Assembly: GCF_000423165.1 (NCBI RefSeq)
Contig: NZ_AUHL01000006.1
Span: forward strand, 297,107-361,106
Source: Pseudidiomarina sediminum DSM 21906
Lineage (GTDB): Bacteria > Pseudomonadota > Gammaproteobacteria > Enterobacterales > Alteromonadaceae
DNA length: 64,000 nt
Direction of reading: 5' to 3'
Shown here: in pieces, positions 46,010 through 57,636 of the stretch
Layout of the letters: each line of letters begins with the position of its first letter
Numbering within the stretch: the first letter of the stretch is position 1
Translations under genes and position numbers: made by a program
The notes under the pieces: generated by a model
Databases searched by the model: none
The model's input: only the letters and a program-made list of their open reading frames with translations
Told to the model about the DNA's origin: nothing

Positions 46010-46858
46010 TTATGAAGAAGTTTCAGGTTTTTTAAATTTCAGGGTAAAACGGTCACTCTCACCAATAGCTTGGTAACGTGCACGATCTTGTTCGCCAAGA
46101 CTGAGTGTTGGTGGCAGACTCCAAACGCCACGCGGGTGAGCCGCGGTATCTTCTGGATTGGCGTTAATGTCACTTTCCGCAACCAGAACAAAGCCCGCAG
46201 CTTGTGCCGCAGCAATTGCGATACTCGCTTTCATATAGCCAGAGCTATCTTGTTCGGTAACCGGGCGTTGTTCGGGCAAGCGGTGATCGACCACACCAAG
46301 AATGCCACCAGGTTTTAAGGCGGTGTAAAAGGTCGCGAAGGCGCCTTCGAGTGCTTGGTTACCACCCCCCATATACCAGTTGTGCAAGTTGCGGAAGGTC
46401 AAAATACGGTCGACACTCCCTGCAGGAGCTATCGCACTGTTTTCCGACGGCGCAAATTCAGTCACTTGAATGGCGCCAAATGCCTCATCAGAGGCGACGC
46501 GCTCGACAAATTTTTTGCGCGAATTGACATAAAAGTCACGCGTTTCTGATTGTGGAAAGTGCGCGGCATAAAGCTGCCCTTGCTCTTTCAAGTAGGGCGC
46601 TAAGATCTCCGTATACCAACCGCCACCTGGCCAAATCTCGACCACCGTCATATCCGGTTGCACATCGAAAAAGGTTAAGGTTTCAATTGGGTTGCGGTAG
46701 ACATCGCGTTTGAGGTTTTCTGGATCACGTGCTGGGTTTTCATTGACCGCCTGAGTCAGGGTCATACCACTGACTTCGCTGGTGCTGTCGTTATTGCCAC
46801 AGGCCATCAGTAGCAGCGTGGCCGCTGCTACTGTCATCATTTGCGTCATTGCTTTCAT
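46010..46858 (-). CDS. class I methyltransferase-fold protein with lipoprotein signal
   Basis: A 282-aa protein of the COG4798-type predicted methyltransferase family. The N-terminus is a signal peptide with a lipobox (LMAC, Cys20), so export is predicted. The mature domain has the SAM-binding VVEIWPGGGWYTEIL (72-86) and LKPGGILGVVDHR near 180-192. An exported SAM-dependent enzyme would lack SAM outside the cytosol. The fold may be used for something else, or the protein acts before export. It lies between purH and purD on the same strand, 66 bases after purH. Confidence 0.85.
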   Translation of the reverse strand: MKAMTQMMTVAAATLLLMACGNNDSTSEVSGMTLTQAVNENPARDPENLKRDVYRNPIETLTFFDVQPDMTVVEIWPGGGWYTEILAPYLKEQGQLYAAHFPQSETRDFYVNSRKKFVERVASDEAFGAIQVTEFAPSENSAIAPAGSVDRILTFRNLHNWYMGGGNQALEGAFATFYTALKPGGILGVVDHRLPEQRPVTEQDSSGYMKASIAIAAAQAAGFVLVAESDINANPEDTAAHPRGVWSLPPTLSLGEQDRARYQAIGESDRFTLKFKKPETSS

Positions 46859-46924
46859 GTTGGCTCCTTACGTTGTCTCTGATGTGTCCTATCCTAGACC
46901 GCGAAAGGCGTCTCGGCAACGTCA

Positions 46925-48496
46925 TTAATGACGGAAGTGACGCATCCCAGTAAATACCATCGCAATACCGTGTTCATCGGCGGCTTGAATGATTTCTTCA
47001 TCACGGATTGAGCCACCCGGTTGGATAATCGCTTTGATACCCGCTGCAGCTGCAGCGTCAATGCCGTCGCGGAATGGGAAGAAAGCATCGGATGCCATCA
47101 CACTGCCGGCAACTTCAAGGTTCTCATCGGCAGCTTTAATGCCTGCGATCTTGGCACTGTAAACGCGGCTCATTTGTCCAGCGCCCACACCAATGGTCAT
47201 GCCGTCTTTGGCATAGACGATAGCGTTTGATTTAACAAACTTGGCCACTTTCCAGCAGAACAATAAGTCTTCCAACTGCGCTGCCGTCGGTTGTACTTTG
47301 CTCACGACTTTGAGGTCTGCTGCAGTCACTTCGCCACGGTCGCTGTCTTGTACCAACAAACCGCCACTTACACGTTTGTAATCCAGTGTTGCTGGGCGCT
47401 CTGTCGACCATTCGCCGCAGGCAAGCAAACGCACATTGGCTTTGGTTGCGACGATCTGTTGTGCTTCGGCGCTGACGCTTGGTGCGATAATCACTTCTAC
47501 GAATTGACGGTCAATGATGGCTTTCGCAGTTGCTTCGTCAAGCTCGCGGTTGAACGCGATAATGCCACCAAAGGCTGAAGTTGGGTCTGTGGTAAAGGCG
47601 CGGTTATAGGCGTCAAGACAGTTGTCACCCACAGCAACACCACATGGATTGGCGTGTTTTACGATAACGCAGGCTGGCTGCTGGAATGATTTAACACACT
47701 CAAGCGCCGCGTCGGTATCAGCAATGTTATTGAAAGACAGTTCTTTACCTTGCAACTGCATCGCCGTGGCAACAGAAGCTTCGCTCGGTTGCGCTTCAAC
47801 GTAAAAGGCCGCGTTCTGGTGGCTATTTTCACCGTAACGCAAGTCTTGTTTCTTCGCGAATTGGCTGTTGAACGTACGCGGGAATTGGCTTTCTTGCTGT
47901 GGCAAGCGGGCGCCAAAGTAGTTGGCGATCATGCCGTCGTACTGTGCCGTGTGCTCAAACGCGCGAATGGCAAGATCAAAGCGGGTGTCGAAGGTCAGGC
48001 TGTTTTGGTTCGCGTCCATTTCTTCAAGTACACGCGCATAGTCGTGTGCATTTACGATAATGGTTACGTCTTGGTGATTTTTGGCCGCCGCACGCACCAT
48101 GGTTGGGCCACCAATATCAATGTTTTCAACCGCATCTTCGTGTGAGCAGTTCGGATCTGCAACTGTATTCGCAAACGGGTACAGGTTCACCACGACCATG
48201 TCTATAGGCGCGATGGCTTGTTCTTGCATCAGAGCGTCATCGGTACCACGACGTCCTAAAATACCACCGTGGATTTTCGGGTGGAGCGTTTTCACTCGAC
48301 CATCCATGATCTCCGCTTGTCCGGTGTGTTCAGAAACATCGGTTACGGCAATGTTATTGTCACGCAATAAACGTGCGGTGCCACCTGTCGAAAGGAGCTG
48401 TACGCCACGCTGTTGAAGTGCCTGGGCAAACTCAACAATACCTGTTTTATCAGAAACACTAAGAAGCGCGCGTTGAATTGGTCGAATAGCCATCAT
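46925..48496 (-). CDS. purH: bifunctional AICAR transformylase/IMP cyclohydrolase
   Basis: A 523-aa enzyme for the last two steps of IMP synthesis. The N-terminal cyclohydrolase (MGS) domain opens with [16 protein letters not shown] (near 8-23). The C-terminal transformylase domain has [12 protein letters not shown] near 270 and ends with [13 protein letters not shown] and [11 protein letters not shown]. Start ATG at 48496 or 48493; the frame extends to 48505. It starts about 45 bases after the fis terminator hairpin, so its promoter must be in or near that spacer. Confidence 0.96.
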   Translation of the reverse strand: MMAIRPIQRALLSVSDKTGIVEFAQALQQRGVQLLSTGGTARLLRDNNIAVTDVSEHTGQAEIMDGRVKTLHPKIHGGILGRRGTDDALMQEQAIAPIDMVVVNLYPFANTVADPNCSHEDAVENIDIGGPTMVRAAAKNHQDVTIIVNAHDYARVLEEMDANQNSLTFDTRFDLAIRAFEHTAQYDGMIANYFGARLPQQESQFPRTFNSQFAKKQDLRYGENSHQNAAFYVEAQPSEASVATAMQLQGKELSFNNIADTDAALECVKSFQQPACVIVKHANPCGVAVGDNCLDAYNRAFTTDPTSAFGGIIAFNRELDEATAKAIIDRQFVEVIIAPSVSAEAQQIVATKANVRLLACGEWSTERPATLDYKRVSGGLLVQDSDRGEVTAADLKVVSKVQPTAAQLEDLLFCWKVAKFVKSNAIVYAKDGMTIGVGAGQMSRVYSAKIAGIKAADENLEVAGSVMASDAFFPFRDGIDAAAAAGIKAIIQPGGSIRDEEIIQAADEHGIAMVFTGMRHFRH

Positions 48497-48532
48497 AATC
48501 ACCATTGAAAATCATTAAGTCATTGTTCTTAA

Positions 48533-48563
48533 AATAAAAAAGAGCGCACGGGCGCTCTTTTTC
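48533..48563 (-). terminator. rho-independent terminator after fis
   Basis: AGAGCGC (48541-48547) pairs with GCGCTCT (48552-48558) around ACGG, flanked by an A run on the left and a T run on the right. It is 15 bases after the fis stop on the minus strand and could work in both directions. Confidence 0.88.
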
Positions 48564-48572
48564 AGGGGGCAC

Positions 48573-48866
48573 TTAGTTCATGCCGTATTTTTTCAATTTT
48601 TTGCGCAACGTACCGCGGTTAATGCCTAACATGGTCGCTGCACGCGTTTGATTACCGCGCGTGTAGGTCATGACCTCGGCCAATAATGGGGCTTCTACTT
48701 CGGCCAAGACTAACTCGTACAACTCTTCTGGATCTTGTCCGTCGAGCTGCTTCAAAAACGAGTTCAATGCTTGCTTAACCGAATCGCGCAGCGGTTTTGG
48801 CTGGGCGTTATTTCCCATTGTAGTGAATGGCGAAACTTGGTCACGATTTGCGTTTTGATCAAACAT
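48573..48866 (-). CDS. fis: nucleoid-associated protein Fis
   Basis: A 97-aa Fis (98 aa in E. coli). The variable N-terminal arm is followed by the highly conserved dimer core ([17 protein letters not shown], residues 25-41) and a C-terminal helix-turn-helix ([19 protein letters not shown], 76-95) nearly identical to the E. coli form. It bends DNA and activates rRNA and tRNA promoters in fast growth. It follows dusB by 19 bases on the same strand, the conserved dusB-fis operon. Confidence 0.97.
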   Translation of the reverse strand: MFDQNANRDQVSPFTTMGNNAQPKPLRDSVKQALNSFLKQLDGQDPEELYELVLAEVEAPLLAEVMTYTRGNQTRAATMLGINRGTLRKKLKKYGMN

Positions 48867-48885
48867 AGGTGCGCTCTATCTCTTC

Positions 48886-49851
48886 TTAGTTTACTGGGTT
48901 AAAAAACGTCGCCAGCGCATCGAGCTGCTGTTCAGCAGACTCAAGCGTAACAAAGTGCCGGCGAAATTCTGTTGCAGGCTGCTGCTCTTGTAAGTACCAG
49001 CCTACGTGTTTGCGGGCAATCCGAACGCCGGTGACTTCGCCGTAGTGCTCATGCAACTGTTGGACATGTTGCAGCACCACTTGACGGACTTCATCGGTAC
49101 TCGGTTTTGCCAACTGCTCGCCGGTTGCCAAATAATGGGCAATTTCACGAAACAGCCATGGATTACCTTGCGCGCCTCGACCGATCATCACGGCGTCGGC
49201 AGCGGTGTAATCAAGAACTTCTCGGGCTTTCTCCGGAGAACGGATATCGCCGTTGGCTACCACGGGAATCGACACGGCCTGTTTAATGGCACGAATCGTT
49301 TCATACTCCGCTTCACCTTTGTACATACAAGCACGAGTACGACCATGGACAGCGAGCGATTGAATACCAGCTTGTTCAGCAAGTCGCGCAATAGCTACAC
49401 CGTTACGATGGTCAGGGTCCCAGCCCGTACGGATTTTTAAAGTAACGGGAACCTCGACTGCAGCAACCACGGCGGTGACAATCGCCTCCACCAAGTCCGG
49501 ATGTTGCAAGAGCGCTGAGCCCGCCATCTTTTTATTTACCTTTTTCGCTGGGCAACCCATATTGATGTCAATGATTTGCGCACCATTGGCAACATTATGT
49601 TGCGCGGCAGCCGCCATTAACTCGGGTTCGCAGCCAGCGATTTGAACAGCTTTGATACCGGGCTCATCCGCATGCCCCATGCGCTTTTGTGACTTTTCTG
49701 TTTGCCACACGCGCGGGTTGCTCGACAACATCTCCGAGACAGTTAAGCCTGCCCCTAAGGCGCTGCAAAGCTGCCGGAAGGGGAGATCTGTTACGCCTGC
49801 CATGGGCGCAAGAATCACTGGATTATCGAGCTGATAGGGTCCGATCCGCAT
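48886..49851 (-). CDS. dusB: tRNA-dihydrouridine synthase B
   Basis: A 321-aa FMN enzyme that reduces U17 in tRNA. The family opening ([17 protein letters not shown], 3-19) and the catalytic Cys in [20 protein letters not shown] (split, near 94-113) are intact. It is the promoter-proximal gene of the dusB-fis operon. The upstream gene prmA is separated by 124 bases including a hairpin terminator, so dusB-fis probably has its own promoter there. Confidence 0.96.
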   Translation of the reverse strand: MRIGPYQLDNPVILAPMAGVTDLPFRQLCSALGAGLTVSEMLSSNPRVWQTEKSQKRMGHADEPGIKAVQIAGCEPELMAAAAQHNVANGAQIIDINMGCPAKKVNKKMAGSALLQHPDLVEAIVTAVVAAVEVPVTLKIRTGWDPDHRNGVAIARLAEQAGIQSLAVHGRTRACMYKGEAEYETIRAIKQAVSIPVVANGDIRSPEKAREVLDYTAADAVMIGRGAQGNPWLFREIAHYLATGEQLAKPSTDEVRQVVLQHVQQLHEHYGEVTGVRIARKHVGWYLQEQQPATEFRRHFVTLESAEQQLDALATFFNPVN

Positions 49852-49908
49852 CGGTTAAAAACTGTTCAACTTAAGGGTCGAAAATTTTAGGGAATTTAGC
49901 GCAGAAAG

Positions 49909-49943
49909 AAAAGGCTGTAATTTGTACAAAAGCAGCCTTTTTT
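49909..49943 (-). terminator. hairpin terminator between prmA and dusB
   Basis: AAAAGGCTG (49909-49917) pairs with CAGCCTTTT (49933-49941); both flanks carry A or T runs, so termination is possible on both strands. The 15-base loop itself contains the palindrome TTTGTACAAA (49921-49930). On the minus strand it would end the aroQ-accBC-prmA transcript. Confidence 0.72.
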
Positions 49944-49975
49944 GCACTTTTTACACTTGACAATTGTGTGACAAT

Positions 49976-50857
49976 CTACTGTTTACGTGTTGCGTGGAGC
50001 ATCACCCACTCATCATGCAGTTTTGCTGGTGAAAACGAGAAGTGTTCACAATACGCACTTTCCACGGCATCAATTTGACGCTCGAGGATACCAGACATGA
50101 CCAGTTCACCTTTAGACCCAACGTAACCCTGAATAACATCAGCAAGTTCTTGGAGGGGGCCTGCAAGGACGTTGGCAAGCACGAGGTCGGCAGCGAGGGT
50201 GGGTTGTTGGCTTGGTAAATACACCTCCAACTTATCCGCAACACCGTTTCGTTCAGCGTTCTCACGACTGGCGAGCAAGGCTTGTTGATCGATATCAATA
50301 CCGATGGCACGCTCAGCGCCGAGAAGAAGTGCTGCAATTGCCAGAATGCCTGAGCCACAGCCGAAGTCGACCACAGTTTTACCGGTTAAGTCTTGACCAT
50401 CGAGCCATTGTAAGCACAGCGCGGTGGTTGGGTGAGTGCCGGTACCAAACGCCATCCCCGGATCAAGCAAGATGTTCACCGCATCGGGATCTGGAATGTC
50501 ACGCCATGTGGGGCACACCCACAAGCGTTCACCGAAACGAATGGGATGAAAGTTATCCATCCATTCACGTTCCCAATCTTTGTCTTCAAGCTGATCGGTT
50601 TTGTACTGGAAGTCGTGCTCAAAGTAGCGAGACTTACGAATGTTCGTCAGCACACGCTGCATGTCCGTTTCAGCAGGGAAGAGGCCAGTGACGAGCGATT
50701 CTTTCCAGTACAAGACTTCACCTAAAGGTGGTTCAAAAATCGGATTGTCGTGGGCATCACGGTAGGTGACGGCCATGGCACCATTACCCATCAGCATGTC
50801 CCCAACTAAGGGGGCATGCTGCTCAGGTGCGGAAACGGTAAGTTGAATCCAAGGCAT
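49976..50857 (-). CDS. prmA: ribosomal protein L11 methyltransferase
   Basis: A 293-aa SAM-dependent enzyme that trimethylates ribosomal protein L11. The N-terminal substrate-recognition part opens MPWIQLTVSAPEQHA (1-15). The SAM motif VVDFGCGSGILAIAALLLG (split near 161-179) and NVLAGPL near 229 are typical. It begins 5 bases after accC stops, so it is cotranscribed with the acetyl-CoA carboxylase genes; the order accB-accC-prmA is conserved. Confidence 0.96.
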   Translation of the reverse strand: MPWIQLTVSAPEQHAPLVGDMLMGNGAMAVTYRDAHDNPIFEPPLGEVLYWKESLVTGLFPAETDMQRVLTNIRKSRYFEHDFQYKTDQLEDKDWEREWMDNFHPIRFGERLWVCPTWRDIPDPDAVNILLDPGMAFGTGTHPTTALCLQWLDGQDLTGKTVVDFGCGSGILAIAALLLGAERAIGIDIDQQALLASRENAERNGVADKLEVYLPSQQPTLAADLVLANVLAGPLQELADVIQGYVGSKGELVMSGILERQIDAVESAYCEHFSFSPAKLHDEWVMLHATRKQ

Positions 50858-50862
50858 AGGCG

Positions 50863-52212
50863 TTAGTGACCGCCCATACCAAGTTTCTTCTCCAGATAGT
50901 GGATGTTGGTACCACCGTGCTGGAAGTTTTCGTCCGCCATAATGTCTTTTTGTAGCGGTACGTTGGTTTTAATCCCTTCGATGATAAGCTCGCTAAGGGC
51001 ATTACGCATGCGCGCAATGGCGACATCGCGGTTTTCACCATAGGTAATCAACTTACCGATCATTGAGTCATAGTTTGGTGGAACTTTGTAATCCGCATAA
51101 ACATGCGAGTCCCAACGCACGCCAAGACCACCTGGTGGATGGAAGCGTGAGATCAAACCTGGCGAAGGTACGAAGGTGTTCGGATCTTCAGCGTTAATAC
51201 GGCACTCAATGGCATGACCACGAATCACCACGTCTTCTTGTGAGAACGATAACGGACGACCCGCAGCAATACGCAATTGCTCTTTGATCAAATCGATACC
51301 AGTAACCATTTCTGTGACCGGGTGCTCAACCTGAATCCGAGTATTCATTTCGATGAAGTAGAACTCACCGTTCTCATATAAGAACTCGAAGGTACCTGCG
51401 CCACGATAATTAATTTCTAAACAGGCTTTGGCACAACGCTCACCGATGTATTTACGCATTTCTGCGGTAATACCAGGCGCTGGCGCTTCTTCCACAACTT
51501 TTTGGTGGCGACGTTGCATCGAGCAGTCACGCTCACCAAGGTAAACGGCGTTACCTTGACCGTCGGCCAATACTTGGATTTCGATGTGGCGTGGGTTTTC
51601 AAGGAATTTTTCCATGTAAACCATTGAGTTACCGAACGCTGCACCGGCTTCGGCTTTGGTTGTGCTGATGGCGCTGACCAACTCGCTCTCGCTACGGACC
51701 ACGCGCATACCGCGACCACCACCGCCGCCAGCGGCTTTAACGATGACCGGGTAACCGATACGCTTAGCGATTTTCTTGTTCTTTTCTTCGTCGTCGTCTA
51801 ACGGGCCACCTGAGCCTGGTACACAAGGTACGCCGGCTTTTTTCATGGCTTCGATGGCAGATACTTTGTCGCCCATCAAGCGAATGACGTCAGCAGTAGG
51901 ACCAACGAAAATAAAACCTGAATTCTCCACTTGGTCGGCAAAGTCAGCGTTTTCCGCTAAGAAGCCGTAGCCCGGGTGAATTGCCGCAGCGTCAGTGATT
52001 TCAGCAGCACTGATAATGCGAGGAATATTTAAGTAGCTCTCTGTTGCTGGAGCATTACCGATACAAATCGATTCATCCGCCAACAACACGTGTTTTAAAT
52101 TACGGTCGACTGTGGAGTGCACCGCCACCGTTTTGATACCGAGTTCTTTACATGCACGCAATACGCGCAATGCAATTTCGCCTCGGTTCGCAATGACAAC
52201 CTTATCTAACAT
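50863..52212 (-). CDS. accC: acetyl-CoA carboxylase, biotin carboxylase subunit
   Basis: A 449-aa ATP-grasp enzyme that carboxylates the biotin on AccB in the first step of fatty acid synthesis. The N-terminus [20 protein letters not shown] (1-20), the glycine-rich [11 protein letters not shown] near 162-172 and the [12 protein letters not shown] segment near 231-242 are intact. It is 26 bases downstream of accB. Malonyl-CoA from this complex would also supply the aryl polyene extender units. Confidence 0.98.
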   Translation of the reverse strand: MLDKVVIANRGEIALRVLRACKELGIKTVAVHSTVDRNLKHVLLADESICIGNAPATESYLNIPRIISAAEITDAAAIHPGYGFLAENADFADQVENSGFIFVGPTADVIRLMGDKVSAIEAMKKAGVPCVPGSGGPLDDDEEKNKKIAKRIGYPVIVKAAGGGGGRGMRVVRSESELVSAISTTKAEAGAAFGNSMVYMEKFLENPRHIEIQVLADGQGNAVYLGERDCSMQRRHQKVVEEAPAPGITAEMRKYIGERCAKACLEINYRGAGTFEFLYENGEFYFIEMNTRIQVEHPVTEMVTGIDLIKEQLRIAAGRPLSFSQEDVVIRGHAIECRINAEDPNTFVPSPGLISRFHPPGGLGVRWDSHVYADYKVPPNYDSMIGKLITYGENRDVAIARMRNALSELIIEGIKTNVPLQKDIMADENFQHGGTNIHYLEKKLGMGGH

Positions 52213-52238
52213 GATGATGTCCTGTGGTTATAGCGGTT

Positions 52239-52694
52239 TTACTCGATAACGAAGAGTGGTTGATCAAATTCAACAGGTTCGCCATTTTCAACCAAAATTT
52301 GTTTCACCACGCCGCCTTTGTCAGCTTCGATTTGGTTCATCATTTTCATTGCTTCAACGATACATAAGGTTTCGCCAGCTTTCACTTGTTGGCCAACGCT
52401 GACGAAGTCGCTTGCGCCAGGTGCTGGTGCTGCGTAGAAGGTACCGACCATTGGTGAACGAACAATGTGGCCACTCAATTCTGGCTCAGCTGCTTCCGCT
52501 GGAGCTGCAGCGGCAGGAGCTGGTGCAGGTGCGGCAGGCGCATGCATCGGTGCTGCTTGGTAGTGCATAGGTGCTGCAACTTGGCTGCCACCACGGTGGA
52601 TGCGTACCGACTCTTCACCTTCCGTGATTTCAAGCTCAGCGATGCCTGACTCTTCAACTAACTCGATGAGTTTTTTAATTTTACGAATATCCAT
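52239..52694 (-). CDS. accB: biotin carboxyl carrier protein of acetyl-CoA carboxylase
   Basis: A 151-aa carrier: an N-terminal domain ([17 protein letters not shown]), an Ala/Pro-rich flexible linker (about 40-70), and the biotinyl domain with the modified Lys117 in EAMKMMN. It is followed by accC and preceded by aroQ on the same strand, the usual gammaproteobacterial order aroQ-accB-accC. Confidence 0.98.
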   Translation of the reverse strand: MDIRKIKKLIELVEESGIAELEITEGEESVRIHRGGSQVAAPMHYQAAPMHAPAAPAPAPAAAAPAEAAEPELSGHIVRSPMVGTFYAAPAPGASDFVSVGQQVKAGETLCIVEAMKMMNQIEADKGGVVKQILVENGEPVEFDQPLFVIE

Positions 52695-52721
52695 GATCTA
52701 GTATGACCCCATAAAAAAGTG

Positions 52722-53195
52722 TTAGGTGTTGGCGCGTTGCTGTAATTGTGCGACCGCGGCTTGCAGGGCAAGTTCATACCCTTGCGCACCAAGACCACAA
52801 ATGACCCCAACGGCTAATTCGGCTAAGTACGAATGGCGACGAAAAGATTCGCGCGTATGAATATTGGACAAGTGGACTTCAATAAAAGGTAACTTGGTGC
52901 CCGCCAATGCATCGCGCAGTGCAATGCTGGTGTGGGTGTAGGCTGCAGGGTTGATCAAAATGAAGTCGACGTTGCTGGTCGCAGCTTCGTGAATCCAGTT
53001 GATGAGCTCATGCTCAGCATTGGATTGACGACAATCAAGGGTAACGCCAAGCGCTTCCGCTTTATGACGTAGCTCGCTTTCGATGTGAGCGAGCGTTGCT
53101 GAACCGTAGACGTCCGGCTCCCGCTGCCCCAATAAATTGAGGTTAGGGCCGTTCAGCAATAGGAATCTGTAGTTTTGCTGGTTATTTTCGGTCAT
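52722..53195 (-). CDS. aroQ: type II 3-dehydroquinate dehydratase
   Basis: A 157-aa flavodoxin-like enzyme that converts 3-dehydroquinate to 3-dehydroshikimate in the shikimate pathway. Conserved are [20 protein letters not shown] (split, near 13-32), the HxE pair in [11 protein letters not shown] near 55 and [17 protein letters not shown] near 80-96. The ATG at 53195 is chosen on family length (about 150 aa); 66 upstream bases are also open. It heads the aroQ-accB-accC-prmA group. Confidence 0.96.
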   Translation of the reverse strand: MTENNQQNYRFLLLNGPNLNLLGQREPDVYGSATLAHIESELRHKAEALGVTLDCRQSNAEHELINWIHEAATSNVDFILINPAAYTHTSIALRDALAGTKLPFIEVHLSNIHTRESFRRHSYLAELAVGVICGLGAQGYELALQAAVAQLQQRANT

Positions 53196-53269
53196 TGTGC
53201 TGCGATCTGTTGCGAATTTGAGTTTATAGTGCAATTTCGGTGCTGACCCTGTCAAGAACACCCAAAAAT

Positions 53270-53315
53270 ATGCTGCGATTAAGCATTATAGTTAAAAATG
53301 CTCGAAACGCAGCAT
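53270..53315 (-). repeat. nested inverted repeats between dsbD and aroQ
   Basis: ATGCTGCG (53270-53277) pairs with CGCAGCAT (53308-53315); inside, AGCATT (53282-53287) pairs with AATGCT (53297-53302). On the minus strand the stem is followed by ATTTTT, so it may end the cutA-dsbD transcript. A TATAAT box lies in the same segment on the minus strand, so it may also be part of the aroQ promoter. Confidence 0.6.
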
Positions 53316-53347
53316 AATACTGGTCTTATCACCGAAGTTCACCGCAA

Positions 53348-55120
53348 TTATTGATTCGCTGCAAGCTCTTCGAGGTGTTGCGTGAAGGCTTCCGCGTTCA
53401 TAAATCCTGACACCCGGGCAGCGCGGATCTCTTGTCCGTCGCGGAAAAACAGTATGGTTGGTAAGCCCAACACATCATGTTGTTGCAAGATAGCATTGTT
53501 GACGGCGTTGGCGTCGGTCACGTCAGCCTGCAAGACCAGAGTATCTGCCAAGGCGGCTTGCACCTGTGCGTTGGCAAAGGTGTAACGCTCAAACTCTTTA
53601 CAAGCGACGCACCAATCGGCGTAAAGATCGAGCATGACCAGTTGTCCTGGTGCGGCCTGTTCTAATTGCGTCGTGATTGCTTCTGCGCTGTCGACCTGGG
53701 TAAAGTCGAGCGCATGGTGCTGGCTCTGCGGCCACCACGCATAAAGGAGGCTACCTGCTAACGTCAGCCATAGCGCACTGATGAGCATCGCGCGTTTACC
53801 TTGAATATCACGCAGCGTGGCGTTAATGAGGTACAACGCGGCCAGCACGATAAAGCCAACCCACAGCCAATCAGCGATGTGTAGTGGTAACAGACGCTCG
53901 ACGAAAATCAATGCAACAGCGAATAAGATCACGCCAAACACACGTTTGACGACATTCATCCAGCTTCCGGCTTTTGGCAACAGCTTGCCGCCGGTGGTAC
54001 CGAACACAATTAACGGTACGCCCATACCAAGGCTCAGCGCATAGAGCACACCAGCACCAACCGCGACATCACCGGACTGGGCAATGAACAAGAGCGCGCC
54101 CGATAGCGGTGCTGTGGTGCAAGGAGAGGCAATAAGTCCTGAGAGTACGCCAATAATAAAGACACTGCGATGCGCACCGCCGCGCTGACGTTGGCTCATT
54201 TCGTTGAGGCGGTTTTGCCATTTCACCGGCAGCTGTAGGTTATAGACACCCAGCATACTTAAGCCGAGGAAGACAAACAGCAGGGCTAATACAATAAGTA
54301 CTGCTGGGTGTTGCAGCATGGCTTGGTATTGCATCCCGGCTAAGGCGACGACAATGCCTAATAACGAATAGGTGATCGCCATGCCTTGTACATAGGCAAA
54401 GGACAATGTGAACGCGCGCAGGGTCGAGAGGCGTTGCTGCGAGCCCATGATCACCGTGGATAAAATGGGGTACATGGGCAACACGCACGGGGTGAAAGCC
54501 AAACCAATCCCGGCGACAAAGAAAATGCCCAAGACCCATAGCAAAGGTTCATCGGCCAATTCACTGAAGAAATTGGTGGCACTGTATTGCTGGCTGTTCT
54601 CTGCCACGCTAGCGACATCAATGGCGGGGGTAGGCGTTGTCGCTGTGGTTGCTGGCCCGGCATCGGTAACAGCAGCAAGAGGAACGTCAATGGTCGAGGG
54701 TGGGTAGCATAACCCGGCATCGGCACAGCCTTGGTAGTGCAGCGTGAACGTTGTCGCGGCAGTATCAGCCAGTTGCAGTTTCAGCGTTACGTTATCGCGA
54801 TACACTACCGATTCGCCAAAAAACTCATCATAGTGTGCTTCACCGGCTGGTAATTCAGGCGTTACGGCGAGGGGAACTTCAGCATCAAACTGAAAGCGGT
54901 GTTGGTAAAGATAGTAGCCATCGGCAATAGTAAAGCTCAGCTGTAATTGGTCGTTTTGCTGGCGGAAGTCGAATCGAAAGGCTTCTTCTACCGGTAAAAA
55001 CTGTTGCTGTGCAAATGGGTCATCGTTGTTCAAATCAAAGCTTTGCGCGTGACTTGCGGTACTGATAACACTACTAAGACATAACACCAAAGCAATACAC
55101 AAACGCTGACCGATAGACAT
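53348..55120 (-). CDS. dsbD: thiol:disulfide interchange protein DsbD
   Basis: A 590-aa inner-membrane protein carrying electrons from cytosolic thioredoxin to periplasmic DsbC/G and CcmG. A signal peptide (about 1-26) precedes the periplasmic alpha domain with the cysteine pair in CADAGLCYPP (near 130). Eight membrane segments follow, with a Cys in FTPCVLPMYP and SPCTTAP, and then a thioredoxin-like gamma domain with WCVACK near 505. The start at 55120 shares a base with the cutA stop. The order cutA-dsbD next to groSL is common in gammaproteobacteria. Confidence 0.96.
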   Translation of the reverse strand: MSIGQRLCIALVLCLSSVISTASHAQSFDLNNDDPFAQQQFLPVEEAFRFDFRQQNDQLQLSFTIADGYYLYQHRFQFDAEVPLAVTPELPAGEAHYDEFFGESVVYRDNVTLKLQLADTAATTFTLHYQGCADAGLCYPPSTIDVPLAAVTDAGPATTATTPTPAIDVASVAENSQQYSATNFFSELADEPLLWVLGIFFVAGIGLAFTPCVLPMYPILSTVIMGSQQRLSTLRAFTLSFAYVQGMAITYSLLGIVVALAGMQYQAMLQHPAVLIVLALLFVFLGLSMLGVYNLQLPVKWQNRLNEMSQRQRGGAHRSVFIIGVLSGLIASPCTTAPLSGALLFIAQSGDVAVGAGVLYALSLGMGVPLIVFGTTGGKLLPKAGSWMNVVKRVFGVILFAVALIFVERLLPLHIADWLWVGFIVLAALYLINATLRDIQGKRAMLISALWLTLAGSLLYAWWPQSQHHALDFTQVDSAEAITTQLEQAAPGQLVMLDLYADWCVACKEFERYTFANAQVQAALADTLVLQADVTDANAVNNAILQQHDVLGLPTILFFRDGQEIRAARVSGFMNAEAFTQHLEELAANQ

Positions 55121-55440
55121 TAGGTAGTTACCTCTTTTAACCAATTTAAGTAGGCATCGCTGCCTTTGGTGATGGGGCTGGCGATGAGCTCGGCTACTTC
55201 ATACGGGTGTGCGCTCTGAACGGATTCAAATAACGCATCTAGGTGTGCCGTTTGAGTCTTAATGGTCAACATCACTTCTTCGTCACTATGAATGTGATCG
55301 TCCCACCAATACAGCGACGTTGACGGCGCGCTTATGTTAACACAGGCGGCAAGGCGCGCACGTAATACCTTTTCAGCAATTGCTTTGGCGGTGTTTTTAT
55401 CGGGACAGCTGCAAAATACGAGGGAATAGTCTGTAGCCAT
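55120..55440 (-). CDS. cutA: divalent cation tolerance protein CutA
   Basis: A 106-aa trimeric CutA1 family protein. CSCPDKNTAKAIAEKVLRARLAACVN (split, 10-35), the YWWDD segment near 44 and HPYEVAELIASPI near 82-94 are the family's conserved parts. It is linked to copper tolerance in E. coli although its exact role is debated. It is coupled to dsbD by a TAATG overlap and is divergent from groS. Confidence 0.95.
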   Translation of the reverse strand: MATDYSLVFCSCPDKNTAKAIAEKVLRARLAACVNISAPSTSLYWWDDHIHSDEEVMLTIKTQTAHLDALFESVQSAHPYEVAELIASPITKGSDAYLNWLKEVTT

Positions 55441-55491
55441 AATGCTGCTCTTGGTTGGTGAAACACGAGATAAAATTTTTTAGGGGCAAGC

Positions 55492-55519
55492 CTTGAGATT
55501 AAAAAAATGCCCCCCATTA
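55492..55519 (+). promoter_or_regulatory. sigma-32 heat-shock promoter of groSL
   Basis: CTTGAGA (55492-55498) and CCCCATTA (55512-55519) are separated by 13 bases, matching the CTTGAAA-N11-16-CCCCATNT consensus of RpoH promoters with very few mismatches. It lies 88 bases before groS. This points to heat-shock sigma factor control rather than a CIRCE/HrcA operator, which was not seen. Confidence 0.88.
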
Positions 55520-55606
55520 AAAGAGACACAAACTTTTTAACAGTCCTTGTCATCAAGCACAAGGGCAAGTTATCAACCCACAACTCAGGTGTAGGAGTTA
55601 TCAAAG

Positions 55607-55900
55607 ATGAAACTTCGTCCTTTACATGATCGTGTGATCATCAAGCGTTCTGAAGCAGAAACTAAATCTGCTGGCGGTATTGTATTAACTGGCTCTGCAG
55701 CGGAGAAATCAACCCGCGGTGAAGTCGTTGCTGTCGGTAACGGCCGTATCTTAGAAAACGGTGACGTAAAAGCACTGGATGTCAAAGTTGGCGACAAAGT
55801 GTTGTTCAGCGAAGGCTACGGTGTGAAAACCGAGAAAATCGACGGTGAAGAATACCTCATCATGAGCGAGTCAGACATTCTGGCGATCGTTGAAGGCTAA
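55607..55900 (+). CDS. groS: co-chaperonin GroES
   Basis: A 97-aa GroES, the lid of the GroEL chamber. It has the typical opening [14 protein letters not shown] and the mobile loop near 17-33 ([15 protein letters not shown]), ending with [17 protein letters not shown]. An RBS (AGGAG) lies just upstream. It is followed by groL at a spacing of 37 bases, under the sigma-32-like promoter. Confidence 0.98.
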   Translation: MKLRPLHDRVIIKRSEAETKSAGGIVLTGSAAEKSTRGEVVAVGNGRILENGDVKALDVKVGDKVLFSEGYGVKTEKIDGEEYLIMSESDILAIVEG

Positions 55901-55910
55901 GCTTACCTAG

Positions 55911-57575
<1,665 letters not shown>

Positions 57576-57604
57576 TTCGCCCAGTCAATTAGTGATGTTT
57601 TAAA

Positions 57605-57636
57605 AAGGGATGTAGCGAGAGCTACATCCCTTTTTT
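57605..57636 (+). terminator. rho-independent terminator after groL
   Basis: AAGGGATGTAGC (57605-57616) pairs perfectly with GCTACATCCCTT (57621-57632) around GAGA and is followed by six Ts. It sits 29 bases after groL. Confidence 0.95.
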
